Below the pieces are notes generated by a model that had not been told where the DNA came from, searched no databases, and saw only the letters and a program-made list of their open reading frames with translations. From contig NZ_AP014545.1 in assembly GCF_016592435.1 (NCBI RefSeq), positions 1,620,693-1,684,692 on the forward strand: a stretch of DNA of 64,000 nt. Direction: 5' to 3'. The translations under genes were made by a program, and so were the position numbers. This document shows, in pieces, positions 52,312-61,147 of the stretch (positions are counted from its first letter, which is position 1; each line of letters opens with the position of its first letter). The stretch is from Amphritea japonica ATCC BAA-1530 (lineage in GTDB: Bacteria > Pseudomonadota > Gammaproteobacteria > Pseudomonadales > Balneatricaceae).

Positions 52312-53820
52312 TTATAAGAACAGAGTTACCGCAGTGTAACCTGTAAGACTCATCACTATTGTGTAAGGCAGCGCCATCCACACCATCTTGCCGTAAGAGA
52401 GGCGGATAAGTGGAGCCAGGGCTGAGGTTAGCAGGAATAGAAATGCTGCCTGACCGTTAGGGGTCGCTACACTAGGGATGTTGGTACCGGTGTTAATGGC
52501 GATAGCCAGCAGGTCAAAATGTTCCCGTGTAATCGTTCCGGCTTCCAAAGCAGCCGCGACTTCGTTGATATAAACAGTTGCAACGAAAACGTTATCCGAG
52601 ATAGCAGACAGAAAGCCGTTAGCAATAAAGAAGATTCCCGGTTGAACTGCCGTATCCATCTCCAATACCGCAGCAATGATTGGCTGGAACAGATGCTGCT
52701 CATGAATGACCGAAACAACTGCGAAAAACACCACCAGAAGCGCAGTAAAGGGAAGCGCTTCTTCAAAAGCTTTACCGATCTGGTGCTCCTCAACGATGCC
52801 GTTGAACGCGGTTAGCAGGATGATAATAGTCAGGCCAATCAGGCCGACAGAGGCGAGGTGGAATGCCAGTGCAATGACTAGGAAACCTGCCACTAAAAGC
52901 TGTACCATCAGCTTTATTTTATCTGTTTTGGTCAGTTTCTTATCCTGCTCAATATCAAAGTCTTCCAGAATTGTGCGGACTGAGTGGGGTATCTCTGCGC
53001 CGTAATCAAACCACTTTAATTTTTCCAGCAGCAAACAGGTTGCTAAACCTGCCACCAGGACGGGCATAGTCACCGGTGCCATTAATACGAAGAACTGGAC
53101 AAAGTCCCAACCGGCTTTTTGTGCGATCAACAGGTTCTGTGGTTCGCCTACCAGAGTACATACTCCGCCCAGTGCCGTACCTACCGCACCATGCATCAAG
53201 AGACTGCGAAGAAATGCGCGAAACTGTGCCAGCGTCGCATGATGGTCTTCATGGACATGGTCATCGTCGCCGTGATCGTGGCCTGAATGATGGAAATTCT
53301 TTCCTGAAGCAACTTTGTGATAAACCGCGTAGAAACCGACACCGACACTGATGAGTACAGCGGTGACCGTCAGAGCATCCAGGAATGCAGAGAGCACTGC
53401 TGAGAAGAGCGAGAACAGTAACGACAGCATCATCTTGGAGCGCACTTTAAGCAACAGCTTAGTGAACACCATGAGAAGCATGTCTTTCATAAAGTAAATG
53501 CCGGCTACCATGAACATCAATAGCAGTATGACTTCAAGGTTTGCTTCTACTTCATGGTAGACAGTATGGGGGCTGGCGAGACCAATGATGATGGCTTCCA
53601 GGGCGAGTAAGCCTCCAGGCTGAAGTGGGTAGCATTTCAGCGCCAGTGCTAATGTAAAAATAAATTCGAAAATCAGAATCCAGCCTGTGACAACAGGGCC
53701 TACAGTGTAAAGAAGAATCGGGTTGAGTACTAAAAACAGGATGATTGCCTGTTTATACCAGATTGGAGAGTTGCCAAGAAAGTTTTTAATAAGAGCCTGC
53801 GTAGTGGTCATCGATGCCAT
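52312..53820 (-). CDS. nhaB: Na+/H+ antiporter NhaB
   Basis: The 502-residue protein is NhaB, with about twelve membrane helices and highly conserved segments [51 protein letters not shown] and [19 protein letters not shown]. It extrudes Na+ in exchange for H+. A histidine-rich loop (residues around 180-200, [18 protein letters not shown]) is unusual. Frame continues 16 codons upstream of the chosen ATG (complement of 53818-53820), but homologues start near [11 protein letters not shown]. The C-terminus is about 20 residues shorter than in E. coli. Confidence 0.93.
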   Translation of the reverse strand: MASMTTTQALIKNFLGNSPIWYKQAIILFLVLNPILLYTVGPVVTGWILIFEFIFTLALALKCYPLQPGGLLALEAIIIGLASPHTVYHEVEANLEVILLLMFMVAGIYFMKDMLLMVFTKLLLKVRSKMMLSLLFSLFSAVLSAFLDALTVTAVLISVGVGFYAVYHKVASGKNFHHSGHDHGDDDHVHEDHHATLAQFRAFLRSLLMHGAVGTALGGVCTLVGEPQNLLIAQKAGWDFVQFFVLMAPVTMPVLVAGLATCLLLEKLKWFDYGAEIPHSVRTILEDFDIEQDKKLTKTDKIKLMVQLLVAGFLVIALAFHLASVGLIGLTIIILLTAFNGIVEEHQIGKAFEEALPFTALLVVFFAVVSVIHEQHLFQPIIAAVLEMDTAVQPGIFFIANGFLSAISDNVFVATVYINEVAAALEAGTITREHFDLLAIAINTGTNIPSVATPNGQAAFLFLLTSALAPLIRLSYGKMVWMALPYTIVMSLTGYTAVTLFL

Positions 53821-54071
53821 GGTCCTGTCCCAATTCGGGGGCTTCCAGAAAGTTTCAGATTGACTCAATAAAGAATAAATCTTTCGCTTTCATGAAATAA
53901 GTAAAGTGGTTAAAGTTATTATAATTGTGCTTAGATTAGCAGGCCTTAATATAAATCAATAGTCTGCATAAACTATTCTGAATAGCTTGCAGAGTGTACC
54001 TTGCTGGTCTTAATACAGAAAGGCTTAAACGCTGCTTAATTATCTGTTTTTATTAGGGCTGATGTTTAACT

Positions 54072-54848
54072 ATGGGTATTGAATACATTTATGCTGTTGG
54101 GGATAGGCTTTGTTCAGATGAGCAGGGTCAGTGGCTTTTTAGCACTCCCTGTTTTAATCATAAGCAGGCGTTAGAGATATACGATCTGACATTGGTGCCT
54201 GAGCAACAGGTTCGGTTGGTTGTGTTGCCCGAGAATGAACAAGGGGCATTATCGCCTTCAAGAGGATTAAGACAGTTACTGTCTGAGTCTGAAGAGCAAT
54301 ATTTTCCGCTATTGTCACGGGCGGCTCAGGTAATGACCTGGTCCCGTGACCATCTTTATTGCCCTCGCTGTGCCAATGCGCTTACCCATCATCAGCAGGA
54401 TCTGGCTAAGCAGTGTGAATCCTGTGGTTTGACCCAATACCCCAGGCTTTCTCCCTGTATTATCACGCTGGTCATTCGGGGAGAATACTGTCTGCTCGCT
54501 CAGGGAATACGCTTTACGGAGCCCCGATATAGCACTTTGGCAGGTTTTATCGAGGCAGGGGAGAGTGCAGAAGATGCGTTGGTCCGGGAGGTTCGGGAAG
54601 AAGTGGGTGTAGAGGTAGCCAATATACGTTATCGCTGTAGCCAGTCCTGGCCTTTCCCTCATTCGTTCATGTTAGGTTTTTTTGCGGACTACGTCTCGGG
54701 CGAAATTGTGCCGGAGCCGGGTGAAATTGTGGATGCGCGCTGGTTTCATTACAGCGAACTCAAAAACACCCCCATCCCGCCGGGTTTCACTATCTCTCGA
54801 CAGTTGATTGATGCCTTTCTTAAGCAGTATGAATCGAACGGGGGTTAG
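54072..54848 (+). CDS. nudC: NAD+ diphosphatase NudC
   Basis: The 258-residue protein has the NudC zinc ribbon (YCPRCANAL and QCESCGLTQYPR, four cysteines) and the Nudix box GFIEAGESAEDALVREVREEVGV, followed by SQPWPFP-type SQSWPFPHSFMLGF, the NADH pyrophosphatase signature. It hydrolyses NAD(H) to NMN(H) and AMP and decaps NAD-capped RNA. Its last four bases overlap the convergent SCP2-domain gene. The 200 bases upstream contain no gene and an AT-rich promoter region. Confidence 0.93.
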   Translation: MGIEYIYAVGDRLCSDEQGQWLFSTPCFNHKQALEIYDLTLVPEQQVRLVVLPENEQGALSPSRGLRQLLSESEEQYFPLLSRAAQVMTWSRDHLYCPRCANALTHHQQDLAKQCESCGLTQYPRLSPCIITLVIRGEYCLLAQGIRFTEPRYSTLAGFIEAGESAEDALVREVREEVGVEVANIRYRCSQSWPFPHSFMLGFFADYVSGEIVPEPGEIVDARWFHYSELKNTPIPPGFTISRQLIDAFLKQYESNGG

Positions 54849-55180
54849 CTCTGCTTCTCTTTACTGAAAAACTTACCGAGTTTGGTTGCCAGCATTACAT
54901 TGCCTTCTGCCCGGAGCTGGCCCTTTAAAAAAGCACTCATGCCATCTTGTTCACCTGTGACCACCCGAATGAAGGTCTCGCTGTCAAGAATCAGGGTGAT
55001 ATCAGGATCAGAATGATTACCGGTTTCGACGAGGAGAGACTGGTTCGCAATAGTGAAGTAAAAGTCTTCAGCATCGTGGAGTTGAAATTGATAGGTCGAG
55101 TTAATATCGACACTGTTTTTTGCGATGAAACGGCTGGAAAGTTTCTCGATTACCCGACTCACGGTGATTGCTTCAGACAT
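54845..55180 (-). CDS. SCP2 sterol-binding domain protein
   Basis: The 111-residue protein is a single SCP2-like domain: YQFQLHDAEDFYFTIANQSL, PDITLILDSETFIRVVTGEQ and the hallmark FLKGQLRAEGNVMLATKLGKFF. The family binds hydrophobic ligands such as lipids or acyl-CoA. Bacterial single-domain members include the ubiquinone accessory factor UbiT, but this is not the usual ubiT context, so I do not assign that name. It converges on nudC with a four-base overlap. An acyl-lipid role would fit the wider window but is unproven. Confidence 0.8.
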   Translation of the reverse strand: MSEAITVSRVIEKLSSRFIAKNSVDINSTYQFQLHDAEDFYFTIANQSLLVETGNHSDPDITLILDSETFIRVVTGEQDGMSAFLKGQLRAEGNVMLATKLGKFFSKEKQS

Positions 55181-55313
55181 GATTAATACAGCTTCTCAAA
55201 TTTACATATCAGTGATATTGCCTTAGTAGGTTCTATGTTACATTACCCGGCTATAAATCAATATCTTGAATTCGCTTAAATGCCTTTATTGGCATACTTA
55301 TCTGGAGTGTGAA

Positions 55314-56390
55314 GTGGTCGATTTTCTGGCAAGTTACGGATTGTTTCTGGCTAAAGCGCTGACGGTGGTTGGTGCAATTATTATGGTTATCGTTGTCATT
55401 GGGGTCGTTGCATCCCGCAATAAGAAAGATCATAAAGAAGGCTATCTGAGTGTTAATAGTTTGAATGAGACACTTGAGGACATGGAGCATGCCCTGAAAG
55501 AGGTTGTGCTGGATGCTGACGTTTATAAGCAGCAGCTGAAAGACGAAGAGAAGCAAGACAAAGCTGATGCCAAGGCGCGTAAAAAAGCGTTGAAAAAAGG
55601 TAAGGTGGAGCAGCCTTCGGAGCCTGAACGAAAGCGTGTCTTTGTTCTTGATTTTGATGGGGATATCAAAGCGTCAGAACTTGAGCCGATGCGGGAAGAG
55701 ATTACTGCAGTCTTAACGATGGCGACCGAAAAAGATGAAGTGGTGGTTCGACTAGAGAGCCCTGGAGGCATGGTGCATAGCTATGGTCTGGCTTCTTCGC
55801 AGCTGGAACGGATCAAACGTCATGGTGTACCGCTAACGGTTTGTGTTGATAGAGTGGCGGCCAGCGGTGGTTATATGATGGCCTGTCTGGCAGATAAAAT
55901 CATTGCGGCTCCTTTCTCAATTCTGGGATCTATTGGTGTGGTGGCGCAGTTACCTAATTTTCATCGTTTGCTACAAAAACACGATATTGATTATGAAATA
56001 CTAACGGCGGGCGAGTATAAGCGGACCATGACGGTTATGGGCGAGAATACTGAAAAAGGGCGTGAAAAGTTCATTGAAGACCTGGAAGACACTCATAGTC
56101 TGTTTAAAGAGTTTGTAGCCGAATACCGCCCGCAAGTGGACATGGAGAAGGTGGCTACCGGTGAGGTCTGGTTTGGTCGTCGTGCGTTGTCAGTTAATCT
56201 GATAGATGAAATTTTAACCAGCGATGAGTACCTGGCAAAAGCCTGTGAAGAAGCGGATGTGTATTCAGTTCGTTATGAGTACAAGAAAACACTGCAGGAT
56301 CGTATTTCTGAAATGTCGATTAAAACGACTGACTCTTTATTTACGAAATGGGTTGGGCGTATTCTGAATGTCCGATTACTGGCTAAGTAA
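55314..56390 (+). CDS. sohB: SohB inner-membrane signal-peptide-peptidase-like protease
   Basis: The 358-residue protein has one N-terminal membrane helix (about residues 10-33), a charged lysine-rich region, and an S49 protease domain with SPGGMVHSYGLA, the catalytic serine in DRVAASGGYMMACLAD and the lysine in TAGEYKRTMT. This is SohB. The start is GTG at 55314 after GGAG; an in-frame ATG 16 codons upstream gives a non-family N-terminus. Its substrates are poorly known. Confidence 0.92.
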   Translation: MVDFLASYGLFLAKALTVVGAIIMVIVVIGVVASRNKKDHKEGYLSVNSLNETLEDMEHALKEVVLDADVYKQQLKDEEKQDKADAKARKKALKKGKVEQPSEPERKRVFVLDFDGDIKASELEPMREEITAVLTMATEKDEVVVRLESPGGMVHSYGLASSQLERIKRHGVPLTVCVDRVAASGGYMMACLADKIIAAPFSILGSIGVVAQLPNFHRLLQKHDIDYEILTAGEYKRTMTVMGENTEKGREKFIEDLEDTHSLFKEFVAEYRPQVDMEKVATGEVWFGRRALSVNLIDEILTSDEYLAKACEEADVYSVRYEYKKTLQDRISEMSIKTTDSLFTKWVGRILNVRLLAK

Positions 56391-56433
56391 CCATAGTGGT
56401 AAGGGAAAGTGCTGCATTTCTTGCAATGTTGAT

Positions 56434-56462
56434 TATAATTTGATTGTGCATGTTTAAAACAT
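56434..56462 (+). promoter_or_regulatory. Candidate promoter and operator of the PsrA-like gene
   Basis: A consensus TATAAT (56434-56439) is followed by the 13-base palindrome ATGTTTAAAACAT (56450-56462). A repressor bound there would block transcription starting near 56446, suggesting autoregulation. No convincing -35 is seen at the right spacing. Confidence 0.45.
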
Positions 56463-56524
56463 AAAACAGTGAAATTTTATGCCAGAGTATTGTCTTATAG
56501 ATCTGGTTCGACACAGGAGCGTCG

Positions 56525-57184
56525 ATGCGACAGTCTGCCACCGCTAAGAAAATCATGATAGCTGCCGAAGCTTTGTTTGCTGAACAGGGCTTCGCAGAAA
56601 CCACGATGCGGGAGATTACAAGTGCTGCTAAGGTAAATTTAGCCGCGGTTAATTATCACTTTGGCTCAAAAAAGGGGTTAATCTCGGCTGTTGCTGAGAA
56701 GTATCTCAATCCACTTGTGACGACGCTGCATGAGGCAATTAGCGAACGTAAGTTAGCTCAGGTGCCGGGAACTATTTCTGCCGAAGAGCTGCTTGAGATG
56801 TTGATGCGTTCGCTGCTGAAAATTGGCAAATCGAAGCAGTTTGCGTTGCCTGTCTTTATGCGATTACTCGAACTGATCTATATGAAAAATCAGGAGGAGC
56901 TTCGCAATGCGATGGTTGCCCGATACGGTAATTCGTTTTCTGAGTATGTCGAGTTACTTCGAATTGATTCTGCGGTGATGAGTGATGAAGAGTTTTTCTG
57001 GCGGTTGCATTTTCTGCTGGGGTCAATCGTCTTTACGTTGTCGAATTTTCAAACCCTGGTCGCGATTGAAATGCGAGAGTTTGAACGCGTCGCTGAAGTT
57101 GAGCGTACGCTACACCGTATGATTCCTGTTTTAGTTGCTGGTCTTCAGGCGCGTGCAGAACATACACCCTTTACCCGTCTTTGA
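56525..57184 (+). CDS. psrA: TetR-family regulator, PsrA-like
   Basis: The 219-residue protein has a TetR helix-turn-helix start (AAEALFAEQGFAETTMREIT, then KVNLAAVNYHFGSKKGL) and a C-terminal ligand domain (LPVFMRLLELIYMKNQEELR, EEFFWRLHFLLGS) close to Pseudomonas PsrA, a long-chain fatty-acid-sensing regulator of beta-oxidation. Its position just before nagZ also matches Pseudomonas. AGGAG precedes the ATG. It may therefore help control acyl-CoA genes such as those elsewhere in the window; that link is an inference. Confidence 0.85.
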   Translation: MRQSATAKKIMIAAEALFAEQGFAETTMREITSAAKVNLAAVNYHFGSKKGLISAVAEKYLNPLVTTLHEAISERKLAQVPGTISAEELLEMLMRSLLKIGKSKQFALPVFMRLLELIYMKNQEELRNAMVARYGNSFSEYVELLRIDSAVMSDEEFFWRLHFLLGSIVFTLSNFQTLVAIEMREFERVAEVERTLHRMIPVLVAGLQARAEHTPFTRL

Positions 57185-57205
57185 TGGGTTGTCTGTAATC
57201 ACCCT

Positions 57206-57682
57206 ATGTATATCCTAATCTCAATCAGCCGCCAGTGCCTGGAGCTCTGGCGGAATGATGTCTGCGTCAACTCTTATGCTGTTTCAACGGCCTTGAATGG
57301 TCCTGGAGAAGAAAAAAATACGGGCTGTACTCCGCGTGGTGATCACCTCGTGCGCGCGAAGGTTGGTGCCGGTATGCCGCTGAATACTGTTTATATTGCC
57401 CGGCGAGCTACGGGAGAGGTTTTTTCTTCTGCGCTGGCTCGCCAATACCCCGATCGTGACTGGATTTTAACGCGCATTCTCTGGCTCTCGGGGTGTGAAA
57501 TAGGTCGCAATCGTCTGGGAAGCGTTGATACAATGCAGCGCTATATATACATTCACGGAACGCCGGATACTGAGCCGATGGGGCAGCCATTGTCTCATGG
57601 GTGTATCAGGATGCGTAATAATGATATTACGCAACTGTTTGAGCAAGTGGATGTTGGAACCCGGGTCATTATAGAAGAGTAA
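57206..57682 (+). CDS. L,D-transpeptidase (YkuD domain)
   Basis: The 158-residue protein is a YkuD-fold L,D-transpeptidase with IYIHGTPDTEPMGQPLSHGCIRM containing the catalytic HGT and SHGC residues (sequence split here as IYIHGTPD and LSHGCIRM). It has no obvious signal peptide, although such enzymes act on peptidoglycan in the periplasm; the start (MYILISISRQCLELWRN) is the normal YkuD beginning. It lies between psrA and nagZ, eight bases before the latter, so it probably shares a cell-wall recycling unit. Confidence 0.85.
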   Translation: MYILISISRQCLELWRNDVCVNSYAVSTALNGPGEEKNTGCTPRGDHLVRAKVGAGMPLNTVYIARRATGEVFSSALARQYPDRDWILTRILWLSGCEIGRNRLGSVDTMQRYIYIHGTPDTEPMGQPLSHGCIRMRNNDITQLFEQVDVGTRVIIEE

Positions 57683-57690
57683 AAAGCCAG

Positions 57691-58710
57691 ATGTCTGGAG
57701 CATTAATGCTGGACGTAGCCGGTCTGAGTCTGACAACAGAGGATAAAGCTCTGTTACAGAACCCTCAGGTAGGTGGTCTAATTCTGTTTAGTCGTAATTA
57801 TGAATCTCCACAGCAGCTTTCCGATCTTATTCGCGAAATACGTGTCTGCTCGCCTGATATCCTTATCGCTGTAGACCAGGAAGGAGGGCGGGTGCAGCGC
57901 TTTCGAGACGGATTTACCCGTTTGCCTCCGATGGCTGCACTGCGAAAATTGCACGAAGCTAATGCTGCTCAGGGGTGTGCTGTTGCCACCGAGCTGGGTT
58001 GGCTGATGGCAGCTGAGTTGATCGCCTATGGCGTTGATATTAGCTTTGCTCCAGTGCTGGATCTTGATTTTGGGGTCAGTGACGTTATTGGAGACAGAGC
58101 TTTCTCTTCTTCAGCAGAAGATGTTGCTGAGCTTGCCGGCGCTTTTATCACGGGTATGCGCGAAGCAGGTATGGCGTCGACAGGAAAGCATTTTCCTGGT
58201 CATGGCTGGGTTGTTGCAGACTCGCATCACGAGATTCCGGTTGATGAGCGGAGGCTGGAAGATATCGAGGCTCAGGACCTGTTGCCCTTTATCAGTCTGA
58301 TGGCGAAGGGCTTAGATGCAGTTATGCCGGCTCATGTTATATATCAACAAGTAGATGACCGGCCTGCAGGCTTTTCCCCTTATTGGATACAGCAGCGATT
58401 ACGGTCCGATATTGGCTTTGATGGCGTTGTATTCAGTGATGATCTGACGATGGAAGGTGCCAGTGTTGCTGGTAGTTTTGAGTCCCGGTCAGAGCAAGCA
58501 CTAGAAGCGGGTTGTGATATGTTGTTGGTGTGTAATAACCGCGCAGCGGCACTGCAGGTGCTTAATTATCTGGAGCAGATTAGTCATCAGGGTTCTGAGC
58601 GTATAGGCAGAATGAGTGCGAAGGGTTTCTATGATATTGCTGAGATTCAAAGTTCGCCTCGTTGGCAGCAGGCCGTTGAGCTGACGAAGCAACTAATTCC
58701 CCAAAAATAG
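57691..58710 (+). CDS. nagZ: Beta-N-acetylhexosaminidase NagZ
   Basis: The 339-residue protein is a GH3 NagZ: IAVDQEGGRVQRFRDGFTRL, the STGKHFPGHGWVVADSHHE motif containing the catalytic His/Asp pair, and the nucleophile in VVFSDDLTMEGA. It removes GlcNAc from anhydro-muropeptides in the cytoplasm during wall recycling. It is tightly linked to the L,D-transpeptidase gene and follows psrA as in Pseudomonas. Confidence 0.95.
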   Translation: MSGALMLDVAGLSLTTEDKALLQNPQVGGLILFSRNYESPQQLSDLIREIRVCSPDILIAVDQEGGRVQRFRDGFTRLPPMAALRKLHEANAAQGCAVATELGWLMAAELIAYGVDISFAPVLDLDFGVSDVIGDRAFSSSAEDVAELAGAFITGMREAGMASTGKHFPGHGWVVADSHHEIPVDERRLEDIEAQDLLPFISLMAKGLDAVMPAHVIYQQVDDRPAGFSPYWIQQRLRSDIGFDGVVFSDDLTMEGASVAGSFESRSEQALEAGCDMLLVCNNRAAALQVLNYLEQISHQGSERIGRMSAKGFYDIAEIQSSPRWQQAVELTKQLIPQK

Positions 58711-58753
58711 AGCTTTTGATTGAGCTTATAACTGAAAGTATGGAGCAATAAAA

Positions 58754-59857
58754 ATGCGGGAGCAGCTGACAGAGGTCTTTACCCAGCTGGGGCTAACTGG
58801 CTATGAGGATGCCTGGATTTTTCAGGTATTTTTGGTCGTATTTGTGACGATGCTGGTTAACTTCTTCTCAAATCGGGTGTTTCGCCGCCTTGAAATGCAA
58901 TTAGCTAAAACCCGCAATGTTTGGGATGACATCTTGCTGCATGCGGCTCGGCGCCCGGTGGCATTGCTTATCTGGGTGTTAGGGCTCAGCTTGTCGCTGG
59001 AGTTGATGAAGCTCCAGTCGGATTCGTTGTTGTTAACCGCAGTAAGCCCTGTTCGTAAAGTGTTGGTGATCGTAATGATCGCCTGGTTCCTGATTCGCTT
59101 TATTCGTCAGGCAGAAGGTGCGCTGGTCTCTAAAGATAAAGTGAAGAAACCGATGGATCAAACGACCGTAGGGGCGATCGGTAAGCTGCTACGGTTATCT
59201 ATCATCATTACCTCAACGCTGGTGGTGCTGCAGAGCCTGGGTTACAGCATCTCCGGCGTATTGGCGTTCGGTGGTATCGGTGGTATTGCGGTAGGTTTTG
59301 CGGCTAAGGATCTGTTGGCAAACTTCTTCGGTGGCTTAATGATCTATCTGGATCGTCCTTTTAAAGTAGGCGACTGGATACGCTCTCCTGATCAGGAGAT
59401 CGAAGGTACTGTGGAGGCAATTGGCTGGCGTCAGAGCTGTATACGTACCTTTGATAAGCGGCCTTTGTATGTACCCAATGCAACCTTTGCCAATATCTCA
59501 GTAGAAAATCCATCGCGTATGACCAATCGACGGATTTACGAGACGATCGGTCTGCGCTACGAAGATTCATCGCGTATTTCTGCGGTGGTGGATGCTGTGA
59601 GAGAGATGCTGCAAAATCACCCTGATATCGATGCAAAGCAGACGTTGATCGTTAATCTGAATAGTTTTGGTCCATCGTCGCTGGATTTCTTTATCTATAC
59701 CTTTACCAAAACAACTAACTGGGTGGAGTTTCATGGCATAAAGCAGGACGTCATGGGGCGAATTATCACTATCGTACACGAGCACGAAGCTGATTTTGCC
59801 TTTCCAACGCAGACGATACACCTGGAAGCCAGTCAACCGGCTCCAGAGCCAACCTGA
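58754..59857 (+). CDS. MscS-family mechanosensitive channel (YnaI-like)
   Basis: The 367-residue protein has about four to five N-terminal membrane helices and the MscS core: pore helix with GVLAFGGIGGIAVGFAAKDLLANFFGG, then MIYLDRPFKVGDWIRSPDQE, GTVEAIGWRQSCIRTFDKRP and the C-terminal cage. It is longer than MscS proper and resembles YnaI/MscM-type channels. It is independent of the smaller MscS gene at 2812-3645. ATG preceded by GGAGCA. Confidence 0.88.
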   Translation: MREQLTEVFTQLGLTGYEDAWIFQVFLVVFVTMLVNFFSNRVFRRLEMQLAKTRNVWDDILLHAARRPVALLIWVLGLSLSLELMKLQSDSLLLTAVSPVRKVLVIVMIAWFLIRFIRQAEGALVSKDKVKKPMDQTTVGAIGKLLRLSIIITSTLVVLQSLGYSISGVLAFGGIGGIAVGFAAKDLLANFFGGLMIYLDRPFKVGDWIRSPDQEIEGTVEAIGWRQSCIRTFDKRPLYVPNATFANISVENPSRMTNRRIYETIGLRYEDSSRISAVVDAVREMLQNHPDIDAKQTLIVNLNSFGPSSLDFFIYTFTKTTNWVEFHGIKQDVMGRIITIVHEHEADFAFPTQTIHLEASQPAPEPT

Positions 59858-59935
59858 TTGTTTGTTAAGCGGCGCGTATAGCGCCGCCTCAAATAGATAT
59901 GTTTTATGGATTTGATTTAACTGGAGAATAATATC

Positions 59936-60337
59936 GTGACGCTTGAGCAAAACGAGCTTGATCTGATTGCAGGGTATGACGCTGAAAAACGTTTCGATCA
60001 TCTGGTAAGCCGGGTTGTAGAAACTGGTCAGGTGTGGATTCTGACCGATCAGCACGGTAGTGTAATGCTCAATACAGATGATGAAGACTGCGTTCCTGTC
60101 TGGCCAGACCGTGAGTTTGCTGAGCAATGGGCTACGGGGGAATGGGCTGAGTGCGAGGCGATGTCGATCACGCTGAAGCAGTGGAATTATCGCTGGACTC
60201 CGGGACTGGAAGAGGATGGTTTCGCCGTTGTTGTGTTTCCGCTCCCTGGGGCAGAAGATGAAGATGGTTTGGTAGTCTGGCCTGAGGAGCTGGACATGAT
60301 GTTAACCAAAGAGGTGAAGCGCTCGAATAAGAGATAA
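59936..60337 (+). CDS. DUF2750 family protein
   Basis: The 133-residue acidic, soluble protein shows features of the DUF2750 family: AEKRFDHLVSRVVETGQVWI, a segment ending VPVWPDREFAEQWATGEWAE and a tryptophan-rich second half ending GLVVWPEELDMML. The family is widespread but has no assigned role. The start is GTG at 59936, after GGAGAATA; the gene follows the MscS-type gene after 78 bases. A terminator follows. Confidence 0.75.
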   Translation: MTLEQNELDLIAGYDAEKRFDHLVSRVVETGQVWILTDQHGSVMLNTDDEDCVPVWPDREFAEQWATGEWAECEAMSITLKQWNYRWTPGLEEDGFAVVVFPLPGAEDEDGLVVWPEELDMMLTKEVKRSNKR

Positions 60338-60366
60338 TCTTACGCGGTTCATACTGTTGTATGCCT

Positions 60367-60398
60367 TAAAAAAACGGAGCCATTGGGCTCCGTTTTTT
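60367..60398. terminator. Bidirectional rho-independent terminator
   Basis: The stem AAACGGAGCC/GGGCTCCGTTT has a short loop, an A-run on the left and a T-run on the right. It lies between the convergent DUF2750 and csiV genes. Confidence 0.9.
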
Positions 60399-60400
60399 GC

Positions 60401-61147
60401 TTATTCTATGGGGGTTATTCGTACCAGGACACCAAACAGTGGGTGGTCCAGGTAGTGTAATTCTGCTCTTCGCATGCGGCGAGCAGATTTCATCTCAACG
60501 GTAAGAAAGTCAGGAATGGCTGTCTGATTCAGATAACGGTTACCATTCATGCTTTCACTACTCAGCTCTGAGGTTGTGTCGGGCAGTGTGTCGGCGCTTT
60601 CGGGTAGCGGTTCCTGAACAGTGACTGTTGTTTCTGTTGATGTTTTTAAGAGTGCTGTGCTTTCTGCAGGGCTCAGGCTCCGGCTGTGAAACAGATCGCT
60701 GCGGAAATGAAGATAGCGGCCTTTGTCGACCGAAATGTAGCCGTCCAGCTCATAAAGACCGTTATCCAGAACTTCGCCGCCATTGATGCGGATCAGGTAT
60801 TGGTCTTTTCTGCTGTTGATAGGCTGAATCCAGGCTTCATGAAAAAGCACTTTGTACAGTGAGCTGCGTTTAAGGCTGGCTTGTTTAGCGCTCAGGCTAA
60901 GGGATGATTTAGGCAGGCGGGTAAAGTAACCATTTTGTTGCCCTTTTTTATAATACTTAAGCGCACGACTACGGCGAGATGGAAGTGTTTCAATCACTGG
61001 CCAGATTTCGTCATCCAGTGTGTCGGACGACAGGTGACTAAAAGCCAGTACCTCTACTTTGTAGTCTGAAGCTGCGGCGTGTACCGGAGCACTGTTAACC
61101 AGTGTCAGAGACAGAGCCAGTAAAAACCCTGAATAGAGTTTGATCAT
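60401..61147 (-). CDS. CsiV-family periplasmic protein
   Basis: The 248-residue protein has a signal peptide (cleavage near residue 24, AHA/VHAA) and then a region characteristic of the CsiV family (YKVEVLAFSHLSSD, the LFHEAWIQPI segment and YISVDKGRYLHFRSDLF). CsiV of other bacteria has been linked to peptidoglycan binding and to wall functions. Its position just after mfd, with a one-base overlap of start and stop, is the conserved context in pseudomonads. A serine/threonine-rich linker lies near residues 165-195. Confidence 0.82.
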   Translation of the reverse strand: MIKLYSGFLLALSLTLVNSAPVHAAASDYKVEVLAFSHLSSDTLDDEIWPVIETLPSRRSRALKYYKKGQQNGYFTRLPKSSLSLSAKQASLKRSSLYKVLFHEAWIQPINSRKDQYLIRINGGEVLDNGLYELDGYISVDKGRYLHFRSDLFHSRSLSPAESTALLKTSTETTVTVQEPLPESADTLPDTTSELSSESMNGNRYLNQTAIPDFLTVEMKSARRMRRAELHYLDHPLFGVLVRITPIE

